Positions 15,634 through 22,513 of a DNA stretch of 26,694 nucleotides are shown piece after piece. The DNA is taken from the IMG/VR virus record IMGVR_UViG_3300030110_003230, positions 8,407 to 35,100 of that record; one strand, written 5' to 3'. Position numbers and translations under genes: made by a program. This stretch comes from a virus. The notes beneath the pieces were generated by a model. The model was not told where the DNA came from. It was given only the letters and a program-made list of their open reading frames with translations, and did not search any database. Position 1 is the first letter of the stretch. Each line of letters begins with the position of its first letter.

Positions 15634-16223
15634 CAATGAAAGTTTTAGTAGCCTGCGAATATAGTGGGCGTGTGAGGGAGGCGTTTTCTAAACGTGGACA
15701 TGATTCTTGGTCATGTGATTTACTACCTACTGATATTCCAAGTGATAAGCATATTCAAGGAGATGTACTTGAAATAATTAATAATGGATGGGATCTAATA
15801 ATTGCCCACCCTCCTTGCACTCACTTGAGTTTGAGCGGTTCACGCTGGTGGGCTGAGAAAAGAAGATTAGGACTTCAACAGGAAGCTATTAAATTTGTGG
15901 AAGCTATATGGGATGCAGATTGCCCTCGCATATGTATTGAGAATCCTGTAGGAGCATTAACAAAACACTCCAAGCTAGGTAAAGCTTCCCAATATTTCCA
16001 ACCCTATGAATTTGGAGAAGTGGAGTCCAAGCGGACTGGATTATGGCTTAAAGGATTACCAAAATTAAAAGGTACAAAATTTGTAGACATAACAAATCTA
16101 CCTAAGAAAGTTAAGTACGCTAATTGGTATACATCTCCATCCGAGGATAGATGGAAAATCAGATCAACTACCTATCAAGGGGTAGCAGATGCACTTGCAG
16201 ATCAATATGGATCTTTAGCTTAA
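15630..16223 (+). CDS. Short phage cytosine-methyltransferase-like protein
   Basis: This 197-aa protein belongs to a phage group related to C5-cytosine methyltransferases. It has an N-terminal SAM-binding-type segment (VACEYSGRVREAF, about 7-19), a D at 30, the catalytic-type PPC in HPPCTHL (60-65) and an ENV-like IENP (103-106). The full-length enzymes are 300-450 aa with a target recognition domain, which is absent here, so target choice or activity may differ. Role: DNA modification, perhaps against host restriction. It overlaps the upstream gene (ATGA). An alternative start at 15636 is equally possible. Confidence 0.65.
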   Translation: MTMKVLVACEYSGRVREAFSKRGHDSWSCDLLPTDIPSDKHIQGDVLEIINNGWDLIIAHPPCTHLSLSGSRWWAEKRRLGLQQEAIKFVEAIWDADCPRICIENPVGALTKHSKLGKASQYFQPYEFGEVESKRTGLWLKGLPKLKGTKFVDITNLPKKVKYANWYTSPSEDRWKIRSTTYQGVADALADQYGSLA

Positions 16224-16226
16224 ATA

Positions 16227-16253
16227 TGTGACCTAAATCAAGTCCTTAAACTG
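16227..16253 (+). repeat. Box TGTGACCTAAAT-N3-GTCCTTAAACTG, copy 1
   Basis: These two 12-bp words recur in the same order at 20276-20305 with a 6-bp spacer. Both copies directly follow a stop codon and precede a new transcription unit. Likely a regulator site or a conserved transcript end. Confidence 0.6.
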
Positions 16254-16260
16254 CTTTACT

Positions 16261-16293
16261 TTGATAACCTTTGCTGTCCCAGAATATTCTGGG
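16261..16293 (+). promoter_or_regulatory. Candidate promoter whose -10 lies in a 16-bp palindrome
   Basis: TTGATA (16261-16266) and TATTCT (16285-16290) with an 18-bp spacer. The -10 lies inside the perfect palindrome CCCAGAATATTCTGGG (16278-16293). The next gene starts at 16326. A regulator that binds the palindrome would block this promoter. Confidence 0.5.
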
Positions 16294-16325
16294 GCGGTTA
16301 AATCGCACACCTTATTCTTAAAATC

Positions 16326-16514
16326 ATGCACGATTATTTAAGAGAAATTTATTTTGATTTCTGTCTTAAAAATGATATGCCAAAAAACAATGGTGCATAT
16401 CAATCAGCCGATGATTATCTTGATGGTAATTTTCGCTTAATTAAATCTCAAAAACATTGGTTAATAAACTATGTAAAACTATGGGATTTTACTAATGGAG
16501 GGGAGGATATATAA
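16326..16514 (+). CDS. Unknown 62-aa protein
   Basis: Starts MHDYLREIYFDFCLKNDMPKN and ends LINYVKLWDFTNGGEDI. No family recognised. Small alpha-helical soluble protein, first after the promoter-like palindrome. No SD is clear before the start. The next gene begins on the following base. Confidence 0.6.
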   Translation: MHDYLREIYFDFCLKNDMPKNNGAYQSADDYLDGNFRLIKSQKHWLINYVKLWDFTNGGEDI

Positions 16515-16703
16515 ATGACAAAAGAAATTGCTCAGTACATCAACACTCTTTTAGCTGATAGAGAAAGACTATTAGATGAGAGAAAAGATGATGGTAAAGA
16601 TTATGAATTAAATTTTGTTTTAAAACAGGAAACAGAATGGGAGTTAGGTGTCATAGTTGAAGCTCAAAGATCTATGGATACATTTATTGAGGAGGAAATC
16701 TAA
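16515..16703 (+). CDS. Unknown helical 62-aa protein
   Basis: Coiled-coil-like, starting MTKEIAQYINTLLADRERLLDERKDDG, and acidic at the end (MDTFIEEEI). No family recognised. GGAGGGGAGGATATATAA gives an SD, and its stop shares a base with the next ATG (TAATG). Confidence 0.6.
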   Translation: MTKEIAQYINTLLADRERLLDERKDDGKDYELNFVLKQETEWELGVIVEAQRSMDTFIEEEI

Positions 16704-16879
16704 TGTTTATTAAATCAACAGAAAATAAAGGTACATTTACTTGCGATAAAGATGGTAAGAAATTAATTAAATTAATTGATGATCTTTGGTGGGGTGCTGA
16801 TAGATGGGATTCATCTACAGAATCTACTATGAATGAGATCGCTGATCTATTAGAGATGGGTAAGGAGGATGAAGAATGA
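16703..16879 (+). CDS. Unknown acidic 58-aa protein
   Basis: Reads MFIKSTENKGTFTCDKDGKK, then DDLWWGADRWDSST and a C-terminal acidic helix (NEIADLLEMGKEDEE). No family recognised. GGAGGAAATCTA provides the SD. ATGA overlap with the next gene. Confidence 0.6.
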   Translation: MFIKSTENKGTFTCDKDGKKLIKLIDDLWWGADRWDSSTESTMNEIADLLEMGKEDEE

Positions 16880-17019
16880 ATCTATCAAAAGAAGAAACTA
16901 AATTTTTAAATGCTCATTGGAATGACATTTATTATTCATTAGATGTAGAAAACATGACTTGGGAAGGTAAAAACATTTTCTTAAGTATTCAAAAAAAATT
17001 ATCTCAAAAGGAAAACTAA
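16876..17019 (+). CDS. Unknown small protein, 47 aa
   Basis: Reads MNLSKEETKFLNAHWNDIYYSLD and ends IQKKLSQKEN. No family recognised. GGAGGATGAAG is its SD, and it joins the following gene by TAATG. The minus-strand open frame across this region is a shadow. Confidence 0.55.
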   Translation: MNLSKEETKFLNAHWNDIYYSLDVENMTWEGKNIFLSIQKKLSQKEN

Positions 17020-17273
17020 TGCCTAAAACAAAATCAAAGAAACTAACTTGGGAAGAAAAAATCTCCAAGCAACTAGTAGGAAGAAAGATCGTAGAAGTAC
17101 GATGGATGACCAAAGAAGAAGCTGATGAATCCTATTGGGACTATCAACCAGTTCTTTTAATACTTGATGATGGAACAGCCCTATGCCCTATGTCTGATGA
17201 TGAAGGAAACAATGCAGGGTCTATATGTCATCTTGGAGGAGAGCAAGAAACTATTCCAGTAATGAGGTTTTGA
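17019..17273 (+). CDS. Unknown 84-aa protein with metal-like motif
   Basis: A basic N-terminus (MPKTKSKKLTWEEKISKQLVGRK) is followed by a beta-rich part, VEVRWMTKEEADESYWDYQPVLLILDDGTALCPMSDDEGNNAG, with SICHLGG near the end. The pattern of short strands plus a Gly-Asn-Asn-Ala turn resembles small beta-barrel phage proteins, but no family is confidently recognised. AAAAGGAAAAC before the ATG is a plausible SD. Confidence 0.6.
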   Translation: MPKTKSKKLTWEEKISKQLVGRKIVEVRWMTKEEADESYWDYQPVLLILDDGTALCPMSDDEGNNAGSICHLGGEQETIPVMRF

Positions 17274-17275
17274 TC

Positions 17276-17452
17276 ATGAAATTTGAAACCTACAAAAAAA
17301 TATGTGACTCTATGGGGGTCCATGTTGGAGAAGTTGTTTGGGATGAAAACATTAAAAATATCCTTGAACAAGATTTGAATAAAAATTCTTTAATAAATGA
17401 AAAATTATTAGAAACTTATTTACAAATGGAGTACTCCAATGGAACTAACTAA
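17276..17452 (+). CDS. Unknown 58-aa protein
   Basis: Reads MKFETYKKICDSMGVHVGEVVWDENIKN. No family recognised. The ATG at 17276 is chosen because ATGAGGTTTTG gives an SD and the gene then sits 2 bp after the previous stop. A longer frame from 17225 would overlap the previous gene. The C-terminus overlaps the next gene by 14 bp. Confidence 0.6.
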   Translation: MKFETYKKICDSMGVHVGEVVWDENIKNILEQDLNKNSLINEKLLETYLQMEYSNGTN

Positions 17453-17579
17453 AGCACAAATGGAAAAAGTTCTTTATGAACTGCGATGTTCTTACAATTC
17501 AAGAATCTTTGATGATGAAAATTTATATGAAATCATCAATTTATTTGAAACCTATCTCAAAGGAGGTGAAACAAAATGA
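17439..17579 (+). CDS. Unknown 46-aa protein
   Basis: Reads MELTKAQMEKVLYELRCSYNSRIF and ends ETYLKGGETK. No family recognised, helical. It overlaps the previous gene by 14 bp and the next by 4 bp (ATGA). Confidence 0.55.
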   Translation: MELTKAQMEKVLYELRCSYNSRIFDDENLYEIINLFETYLKGGETK

Positions 17580-17788
17580 ATACTGAATTCATGGACTTTA
17601 AAACTAATGTGGTTAAGGAGATGAGGGAGTTATATAGACTCTCTCCTGATTCTGCTCAACCTCATATAAAGAGAACCATTCTAGGTGTCAATAAGAATAG
17701 ATACAACGACACTATTGAAGAGTCAATCAATCAGGGAGCATCATACTCTGATTGTGTTGACTTATTACTTGCAATTTCTGGTTACTAA
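17576..17788 (+). CDS. Unknown 70-aa protein
   Basis: Starts MNTEFMDFKTNVVKEMRELYRL; the C-terminus contains EESINQGASYSDCVDLLLAIS. No family recognised. The upstream AAAGGAGGTGAAACAAA is one of the strongest SD sequences in the window, so it is probably well translated. A 30-bp gap follows. Confidence 0.65.
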   Translation: MNTEFMDFKTNVVKEMRELYRLSPDSAQPHIKRTILGVNKNRYNDTIEESINQGASYSDCVDLLLAISGY

Positions 17789-17818
17789 TGACTGAATTCA
17801 AATTTATTTTTTAAACTT

Positions 17819-18085
17819 ATGGAACGCATTACAAATAAAGATATTGAGTATCAACTTAAGATACTTAATAAAAAATCTAATAATCCTATAAATGTTTGGC
17901 CTTACAAAGACAACATAGGAAATATCCATACTTTTGGTCAATATGGATATACAACTATACACCGCACCGTAAATGAAGGAGGAGGTGTTACTGTTCTTGC
18001 AACAGGCTTAACAAAGCGTGAAGCATACAACTGGATTAAAGGAGCAATTAGAGGTATCGAACTAATGGAGGAATCAAATGTCTAA
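17819..18085 (+). CDS. Unknown 88-aa protein, conserved phage-like segment
   Basis: The segment GQYGYTTIHRTVNEGGGVTVLATGLTKREAYNWIKGAIRGIEL looks like a phage protein family of short strands followed by a helix, but no domain name can be given. The start has no SD and is preceded by A/T-rich TTTTTAAACTT. It overlaps the next gene by 8 bp. Confidence 0.6.
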   Translation: MERITNKDIEYQLKILNKKSNNPINVWPYKDNIGNIHTFGQYGYTTIHRTVNEGGGVTVLATGLTKREAYNWIKGAIRGIELMEESNV

Positions 18086-18218
18086 AACATTAGATCCTAA
18101 TAAAAAATACAAAGTCATTGATAATGATCTTGTTAATGGCTACATAATTCTTACTGGTAAACAAATCCAAGAGTTTACCGAAGAAGCATACAAAAAACAA
18201 ATTAATTCAAAAAAATGA
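18078..18218 (+). CDS. Unknown 46-aa protein
   Basis: Reads MSKTLDPNKKYKVIDNDLVNG and ends KKQINSKK. No family recognised, basic at the ends. ATGGAGGAATCAA is its SD, lying inside the previous gene. ATGA overlap with the next gene. Confidence 0.55.
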   Translation: MSKTLDPNKKYKVIDNDLVNGYIILTGKQIQEFTEEAYKKQINSKK

Positions 18219-18538
18219 TTTCACTAAACACCAAAGTTGAAGAACAAGCAAGAATCAAAACTCAATATGATGAGTTTGATGACGTTGAAAAAGTTTTTTC
18301 TGGCTACACAGAAAAGGAATTACACATGGCTTTTGATTTAGTCTGTAGTAAAAGCCATTGGAAAGAAGGAGGTAGAGTAAAACTATCTAAAACTATTCTT
18401 GATAACTATTCAGATGTAATAGAGTCTGCTGTCATCTTCTTTACTGGTGGTGGCTGTGAGTTCTATTACACAGGAGAAAAGAGGAAAACATATTGGTGTG
18501 AGTTTGCAGGGTACTGGGCTAATGGTATGGAGGGTTGA
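18215..18538 (+). CDS. Unknown 107-aa protein
   Basis: Starts MISLNTKVEEQARIKTQYDEFDDVEKVF; has an internal LVCSKSHWKEGG motif and a C-terminal FFTGGGCEFYYTGEKRKTYWCEFAGY. Two Cys and several aromatic residues close together suggest a small beta-rich fold. No family recognised. It ends 2 bp before the next start. Confidence 0.65.
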   Translation: MISLNTKVEEQARIKTQYDEFDDVEKVFSGYTEKELHMAFDLVCSKSHWKEGGRVKLSKTILDNYSDVIESAVIFFTGGGCEFYYTGEKRKTYWCEFAGYWANGMEG

Positions 18539-18540
18539 TC

Positions 18541-18768
18541 ATGCAAACTTATAGAATCACTTGCCGAGAATGGTCTTACTTTGTTAAAGAAGTAAAAGCT
18601 AACTCAGAAGATGAAGCAAGAGAAAAATTACATTCCAATGTTAATAGTTTTGAAACTCCTGAAGAATGGATAGAGGAGTGGGAGATAGTAGATACTGAAA
18701 CAAAAGAAGATCATATAAAAGGTTGGGTTGATTTACCTCCTGCATCAGGAAGTAGAGCAAAATCATGA
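18541..18768 (+). CDS. Unknown 75-aa protein
   Basis: Reads MQTYRITCREWSYFVKEVKANSEDEAREKLHS, then an acidic EEWIEEWEIVDTETKED. The alternating strand-helix pattern resembles small phage proteins of the DUF type. GGAGGGTTGATC before the ATG fixes the start at 18541 rather than a TTG two codons earlier. Confidence 0.65.
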   Translation: MQTYRITCREWSYFVKEVKANSEDEAREKLHSNVNSFETPEEWIEEWEIVDTETKEDHIKGWVDLPPASGSRAKS

Positions 18769-18824
18769 AAAATCAGTATCCACCTGGATTTTTGCCCTTT
18801 CAAAATCGCCTAGAAGGAGGCTGA
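18765..18824 (+). CDS. Possible 19-aa coupled peptide
   Basis: MKNQYPPGFLPFQNRLEGG, starting inside the previous stop (ATGA). Short, but the overlap type matches the rest of the operon. It may be a leader, a tiny effector or chance. Nothing recognised. Confidence 0.3.
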   Translation: MKNQYPPGFLPFQNRLEGG

Positions 18825-18870
18825 AAAAACCTTCGGGTATGTTTGTACCTACCAATTTTACCTAAATCTA

Positions 18871-18899
18871 TTGACAAATAAGTTAATCTGACTTAGGCT
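18871..18899 (+). promoter_or_regulatory. sigma70-type promoter
   Basis: TTGACA (18871-18876), 17-bp spacer, TAGGCT (18894-18899). It predicts a start of transcription near 18906, just before the ATG at 18927. ACCTAAATCTATTGACA around its -35 resembles the box copies at 16227 and 20276. Confidence 0.65.
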
Positions 18900-18926
18900 T
18901 TGAATCCACCACCACTTACTTTAATC

Positions 18927-20015
18927 ATGCCAAAAAGAAACTGGAAAGATTTAACAAAGAGAGAAAAATTTCTTGTAACTATGCAAGAAATTAATAATAC
19001 TTTGATTGAAGATCAAAGACTAACAAAAAAAGAAATACTAAATTTATATGATAGTGAGATCGCACCTTATGGTTATCCAAGTCATCAAGAATTTTTATTA
19101 TATCAATCACTATTAACACAAGCTTTTAACGAAAATATATTAAATGGTAAATATAAAGGATATAAAAATGCACCTACTATGGGAGATTCATTTTCAAAAA
19201 ATATAATGACTTCTTACTACATAACAGATGCATTTGCTCATTCTTTATTTAGGACAGATACACCTGATGATTATGACTTTATCAAACAAGCGATGTCTTT
19301 AGATGTCTTACCTGTAATAAATATTATTTTCTCCAATCATTTTGATTTAGGAGAGGATGTTTGTGCAAATATTAGAAGAATATCAATATCAAAAAGAGAA
19401 GAAGAATTAAATATTCAAGTTTATAGTGGTAAAAAATCATCGCCTGTTGGTTATGAATTCCGTATTCCATTTGTAGAACATGACTGTTGCCAATTGTGTG
19501 CTACACAAGAAAATTTTTCAGAAAATAATATTGGAGATAGAATTTTTTATAAGACGTTAGCAATGGCTGTTCATAGAAATAGTATTACAGAGGAACGAAA
19601 CAAATTAGCTGAAGATTGTGTAATAGCTTTCCAAAATGAAACAATACCAAAAGTATATAAATTTGTAATTAATTTACTATGTTTATTAACTCAGCAACCT
19701 GACATAATTAGTGTTCAGAAGTCTTCAACAAAATATGTATCTACAAGTGATAAAGGTTTTAATAATCATAAGGTTAACAATGTACCTAACGTGCATTGGC
19801 TTGGAGCAGACTTTACAACGAAAGTTCAATACTCTAAAGAGGTCAGTAGAGATCTGTCTGATGTAAGTAGATCAAAACCTAAGAAATCTCATTGGAGGAG
19901 AGGACATTGGCATACCATTTTGCAAGGTCCAGGAAGGCTTCAGAAGAAACTTAGATGGTTTCAACCTGTATTTATAAAGGGCAACAAAGAAACAGCACTT
20001 ACGGAGGGAAACTAA
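18927..20015 (+). CDS. 362-aa protein with AcrVA2-like C-terminal motif
   Basis: The C-terminus holds SHWRRGHWHTILQGPGRLQKK-type sequence (residues about 321-341), then LRWFQPVFI. This RRGHW...GPGR...KWIxPv arrangement is the mark of AcrVA2-like proteins, a group found in many phages and plasmids. The Moraxella member inhibits Cas12a biogenesis by acting on nascent protein and mRNA. Whether this relative does so is unknown, and many relatives lie in hosts without Cas12a. The first 320 residues are helical with a Cys pair (CCQLC). The ATG at 18927 fits the promoter 30 bp upstream; an in-frame TTG at 18900 abuts the -10 and is unlikely. Confidence 0.6.
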   Translation: MPKRNWKDLTKREKFLVTMQEINNTLIEDQRLTKKEILNLYDSEIAPYGYPSHQEFLLYQSLLTQAFNENILNGKYKGYKNAPTMGDSFSKNIMTSYYITDAFAHSLFRTDTPDDYDFIKQAMSLDVLPVINIIFSNHFDLGEDVCANIRRISISKREEELNIQVYSGKKSSPVGYEFRIPFVEHDCCQLCATQENFSENNIGDRIFYKTLAMAVHRNSITEERNKLAEDCVIAFQNETIPKVYKFVINLLCLLTQQPDIISVQKSSTKYVSTSDKGFNNHKVNNVPNVHWLGADFTTKVQYSKEVSRDLSDVSRSKPKKSHWRRGHWHTILQGPGRLQKKLRWFQPVFIKGNKETALTEGN

Positions 20016-20272
20016 TGGAAGAATTAAATTTACAATTAATGGAAGTTATGAGATTAGAAGCAAAATCATGCTTCGAGCGTGGAGATATGGAAGATGGTAG
20101 ATCATTATGTGAAAGTATCTTTCAAACTTTAATACCACATTTAATAGAAGAATCAAAATCAGATCCTTATTACGTAAAAAAACTAATTAGTATGACTAAT
20201 TCAGAAGATGAAGTTGAATCTGTTCAAGCATTTATGATACTCAAAATTCTTAAAGATAAAGGAGTCATATAA
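20015..20272 (+). CDS. Unknown helical 85-aa protein
   Basis: Acidic helical protein starting MEELNLQLMEVMRLEAKSCFERG. No family recognised. CGGAGGGAAACTA provides a strong SD for 20015, and the TAATG overlap couples it to the AcrVA2-like gene. A longer frame from 19955 overlaps that gene and is not preferred. Confidence 0.65.
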   Translation: MEELNLQLMEVMRLEAKSCFERGDMEDGRSLCESIFQTLIPHLIEESKSDPYYVKKLISMTNSEDEVESVQAFMILKILKDKGVI

Positions 20273-20275
20273 ATT

Positions 20276-20305
20276 TGTGACCTAAATGATTACGTCCTTA
20301 AACTG
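20276..20305 (+). repeat. Box TGTGACCTAAAT-N6-GTCCTTAAACTG, copy 2
   Basis: Same two 12-bp words as at 16227-16253, again just after a stop and before an unlinked gene. Confidence 0.6.
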
Positions 20306-20335
20306 ATCTATTGTCAACCACTATTACTTAGACCA

Positions 20336-20800
20336 ATGACCAAGAGTCAATCAACATCAAACGACACTAGTGCAAAGCAAGCACTCAGAAACATAATAGG
20401 TTCTACTAAAAGAACTGTAGTTACTGGAGATGCTCCTAAGACTAAGAAGTTTGACCCTGTTGCCGACCAAGACAATAGGCTAATGCAAATGCTCGATCTA
20501 TCTTTAGTTATTAAAGATAAGAGAAATGACTATGATGTTCTTCGTAAATCATTTCAGAATGATCTTAAAGCAGCCTTGGATGATAACGAAGACAATCCAA
20601 AGATCAGACACAGCGAGAACCCTAGAGTTCACGTTTACTTAAGTAAGAGAAGAGTTTATCAATACTCTGAGAAACTTAAGGCTAAGAGATTAAAACTTGA
20701 AGCACAGATAGCTGACTTAAAAGATGAGGAAGCTAAAGAAGTAAGACATGGTAAAGCCATTCTTATTAAAGAAACATACACCACTAGCTTCAAAGCTTAG
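20336..20800 (+). CDS. Unknown basic 154-aa protein
   Basis: No domain recognised. The N-terminus is Ser/Thr/Lys-rich (SQSTSNDTSAKQALRN). The body is Lys/Asp/Leu-rich with a likely coiled coil near the C-terminus (QYSEKLKAKRLKLEAQIADLKDEE, about 113-136). The ATG has no clear SD and follows the repeated box by 30 bp. Nucleic-acid binding is possible from the basic helices but not shown. Confidence 0.65.
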   Translation: MTKSQSTSNDTSAKQALRNIIGSTKRTVVTGDAPKTKKFDPVADQDNRLMQMLDLSLVIKDKRNDYDVLRKSFQNDLKAALDDNEDNPKIRHSENPRVHVYLSKRRVYQYSEKLKAKRLKLEAQIADLKDEEAKEVRHGKAILIKETYTTSFKA

Positions 20801-20817
20801 TACAGGAGACACTATCA

Positions 20818-20982
20818 ATGATTAAAGTAAAACATTACTACCACATTATGGTTACTGAGGATGGTAAGTTCTTCATGCTCAAGCAAAATGGCTCTGATAA
20901 TGGAGATGTTAAACCAGCACATGATAAAGATTATATAAATCTTTCTGAGGTGTTTGACATTCTTTATGAACACATTGATTAG
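20818..20982 (+). CDS. Unknown 54-aa protein
   Basis: Reads MIKVKHYYHIMVTEDGKFFML and ends DILYEHID. ACAGGAGACACTATCA is a good SD 17 bp after the previous stop. No family recognised. A terminator follows 18 bp downstream. Confidence 0.65.
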   Translation: MIKVKHYYHIMVTEDGKFFMLKQNGSDNGDVKPAHDKDYINLSEVFDILYEHID

Positions 20983-21000
20983 TTAACCTAATCATTCCAG

Positions 21001-21029
21001 GGGGTTTGAAGTTTTTCAAATCCCTTTAT
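21001..21029 (+). terminator. Rho-independent terminator
   Basis: GGGGTTTGAA / TTCAAATCCC (one G-T) with a GTTT loop, then TTTATTT. It ends the 18.9-21.0 kb unit and separates it from the regulator cluster. Confidence 0.8.
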
Positions 21030-21054
21030 TTAAAACTTTATTTTTCACAAAATC

Positions 21055-21480
21055 ATGAAAAAATTAGAAATTAATTTAACTGACAAAGACTACTCAATCT
21101 TAAAGAGAATCGCTAAGTCAGAAGGTAGACGTTTAACTGATCTAACTTATTTACTACTTGGTAAAGGTTTACAAGTTTTCTTTAGTGAATCTATGGTTTA
21201 TGTAGATAAGGAACCTGATGAATATTCAACTAAAGATTTAGCACAACTGAAAAAGAATGCTGAACTTGAAAAGTCAGAAGGTTGGAACAAACTTGATTGG
21301 TATGAAAGGAAAGATAAAGGTTATGAACACGTTCGTGATGGTATTTCTAATCATGAACATTCAGAAGAGTTAGGTAGATGTCATGACCCATTGATAGAAC
21401 CATTAGCAGAGAGAATAGAAAGCTATGCTATTGAACCTATCGGAGAATCTTATGTCACTAAAAAAGCGGAGGTTAAATAA
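21055..21480 (+). CDS. Ribbon-helix-helix-type protein, 141 aa
   Basis: The N-terminal 43 residues (KKLEINLTDKDYSILKRIAKSEGRRLTDLTYLLLGKGLQ) fit a ribbon-helix-helix or Arc/MetJ-like domain: one strand, then two helices. The C-terminal 95 residues are charged and unassigned. It is the first gene after the terminator and starts at AAATCATG without SD, like other unit-first genes. It likely regulates early transcription as a dimer. The gene ends directly at the next start. Confidence 0.6.
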   Translation: MKKLEINLTDKDYSILKRIAKSEGRRLTDLTYLLLGKGLQVFFSESMVYVDKEPDEYSTKDLAQLKKNAELEKSEGWNKLDWYERKDKGYEHVRDGISNHEHSEELGRCHDPLIEPLAERIESYAIEPIGESYVTKKAEVK

Positions 21481-22137
21481 ATGGGAAGAGCTGCTCACAC
21501 AGAAAGAAACAAAACTATTCTTAAACTCAGAACTGAGGATGGATTAACTTATCAAGCTATTGCAGATATGTTTAGTGTATCCAAACAGTACATTCAACAA
21601 GTTGTATCAGGCTACGATCAATCTCCAGCAGAGAAACATGCTGATGAATATGATGTTTGGGAAATAGCTGAGTTAACTGGATTCACAAGACAATGGATTC
21701 AAAGGAACTGGAAGAAAGAAAACTTTCCTCAACCAACCAGAATTGTACGCAGAGATTCTGCTTATCATTACTGGGATAAAGATTTAATTTTAAAATGGTG
21801 CAAAGTCAGATTAAAGTTACTTCTATTATCTGCTGATGGCTATCTTCAAAGAGAATTAAATCCTACTTATTATGATGGCTATCCTTATGGCTATAAAAGA
21901 GGATTTGATACTCCAAAGATTCAAAGAGTTTGGGAAAGATTTAAACCTTTAAAATCTCAACCCTTTAGTTCAATGCATTGGACAGGTCAGTTGAATTACA
22001 ACAATAGACTGAGTCATAAAAAAGTCATGGAAGAATTTAAAAATCCTACAGATTTAACAGAAAAATTCTTTATACATGATTACTCCGAGTATGAGTCAAA
22101 AGAATTACTTAATAGTTTAAGTGAGGGAAAAGAATGA
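21481..22137 (+). CDS. Protein with two helix-turn-helix domains
   Basis: Residues 22-42 (LTYQAIADMFSVSKQYIQQVV) form a sigma/LuxR-type HTH. Residues 58-107 (DVWEIAELTGFTRQWIQRNWKKENFPQP, then YHYWDKDLILKWC) resemble a winged excisionase/AlpA or MerR-type recognition helix, ending in the typical trailing Trp-containing strand. The C-terminal 100 residues are Tyr- and Lys-rich. It could be a transcription regulator, an excisionase-like factor or an initiator. GGAGG upstream supports the start. Confidence 0.65.
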   Translation: MGRAAHTERNKTILKLRTEDGLTYQAIADMFSVSKQYIQQVVSGYDQSPAEKHADEYDVWEIAELTGFTRQWIQRNWKKENFPQPTRIVRRDSAYHYWDKDLILKWCKVRLKLLLLSADGYLQRELNPTYYDGYPYGYKRGFDTPKIQRVWERFKPLKSQPFSSMHWTGQLNYNNRLSHKKVMEEFKNPTDLTEKFFIHDYSEYESKELLNSLSEGKE

Positions 22138-22388
22138 ACATTAAAGATAGCCCTTTCTACCATCAGGCAATAGTCGGTATGGTACTTGCTGTTACTGCTC
22201 CAACTAAAGAGAGATTGAATGATTGCATTAAAATTGCTACTGATTCAAAAAATTCTCTTTTATTAGAAATTGAAAGATTTATTATGGATCAAGCAGATGA
22301 ACTAGCAAAATGTAGTAAAGAAGATTTTGATAAATATTTTCAGAAGCATATTAGTGACAGGGTAGCAGAAATAATGGAGGATAAATAA
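22134..22388 (+). CDS. Unknown helical 84-aa protein
   Basis: Starts MNIKDSPFYHQAIVGMVLAVTAPT; the C-terminus contains KEDFDKYFQKHISDRVAEIMEDK. No family recognised. Helical and acidic. GTGAGGGAAAAG is the SD, ATGA overlap with the regulator upstream. Confidence 0.65.
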   Translation: MNIKDSPFYHQAIVGMVLAVTAPTKERLNDCIKIATDSKNSLLLEIERFIMDQADELAKCSKEDFDKYFQKHISDRVAEIMEDK

Positions 22389-22513
22389 TGGAATTTCTAA
22401 TAGGTCTAGCTTGCCTAGCAGCTACTATCTATTTCTTCTATCTAATGGCTAGTTTCTTAGACATTAGAGCAGAGAGGAAGAGGATGGAAAGAGAAAGAAG
22501 GAGGAGAAGATGA
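22388..22513 (+). CDS. 41-aa single-pass membrane protein with Arg-rich tail
   Basis: One hydrophobic segment (residues about 3-24, FLIGLACLAATIYFFYLMAS) is followed by an extremely basic tail, RAERKRMERERRRRR (27-41). It could bind membrane plus acidic partners or nucleic acid. The next gene is a second tiny membrane protein, linked by ATGA. Holin-like or host-membrane roles are possible, not shown. Confidence 0.6.
   Translation: MEFLIGLACLAATIYFFYLMASFLDIRAERKRMERERRRRR

Noticed and set aside
16898-17113. Minus-strand frame in the small-gene array
   Set aside because: Antisense to two coupled plus-strand genes with good SD sequences; no sign of its own expression.
18839-18865. 8-codon frame after the AGGAGG at 18815
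   Set aside because: Spacing from SD to ATG is too long and the peptide too short to support.
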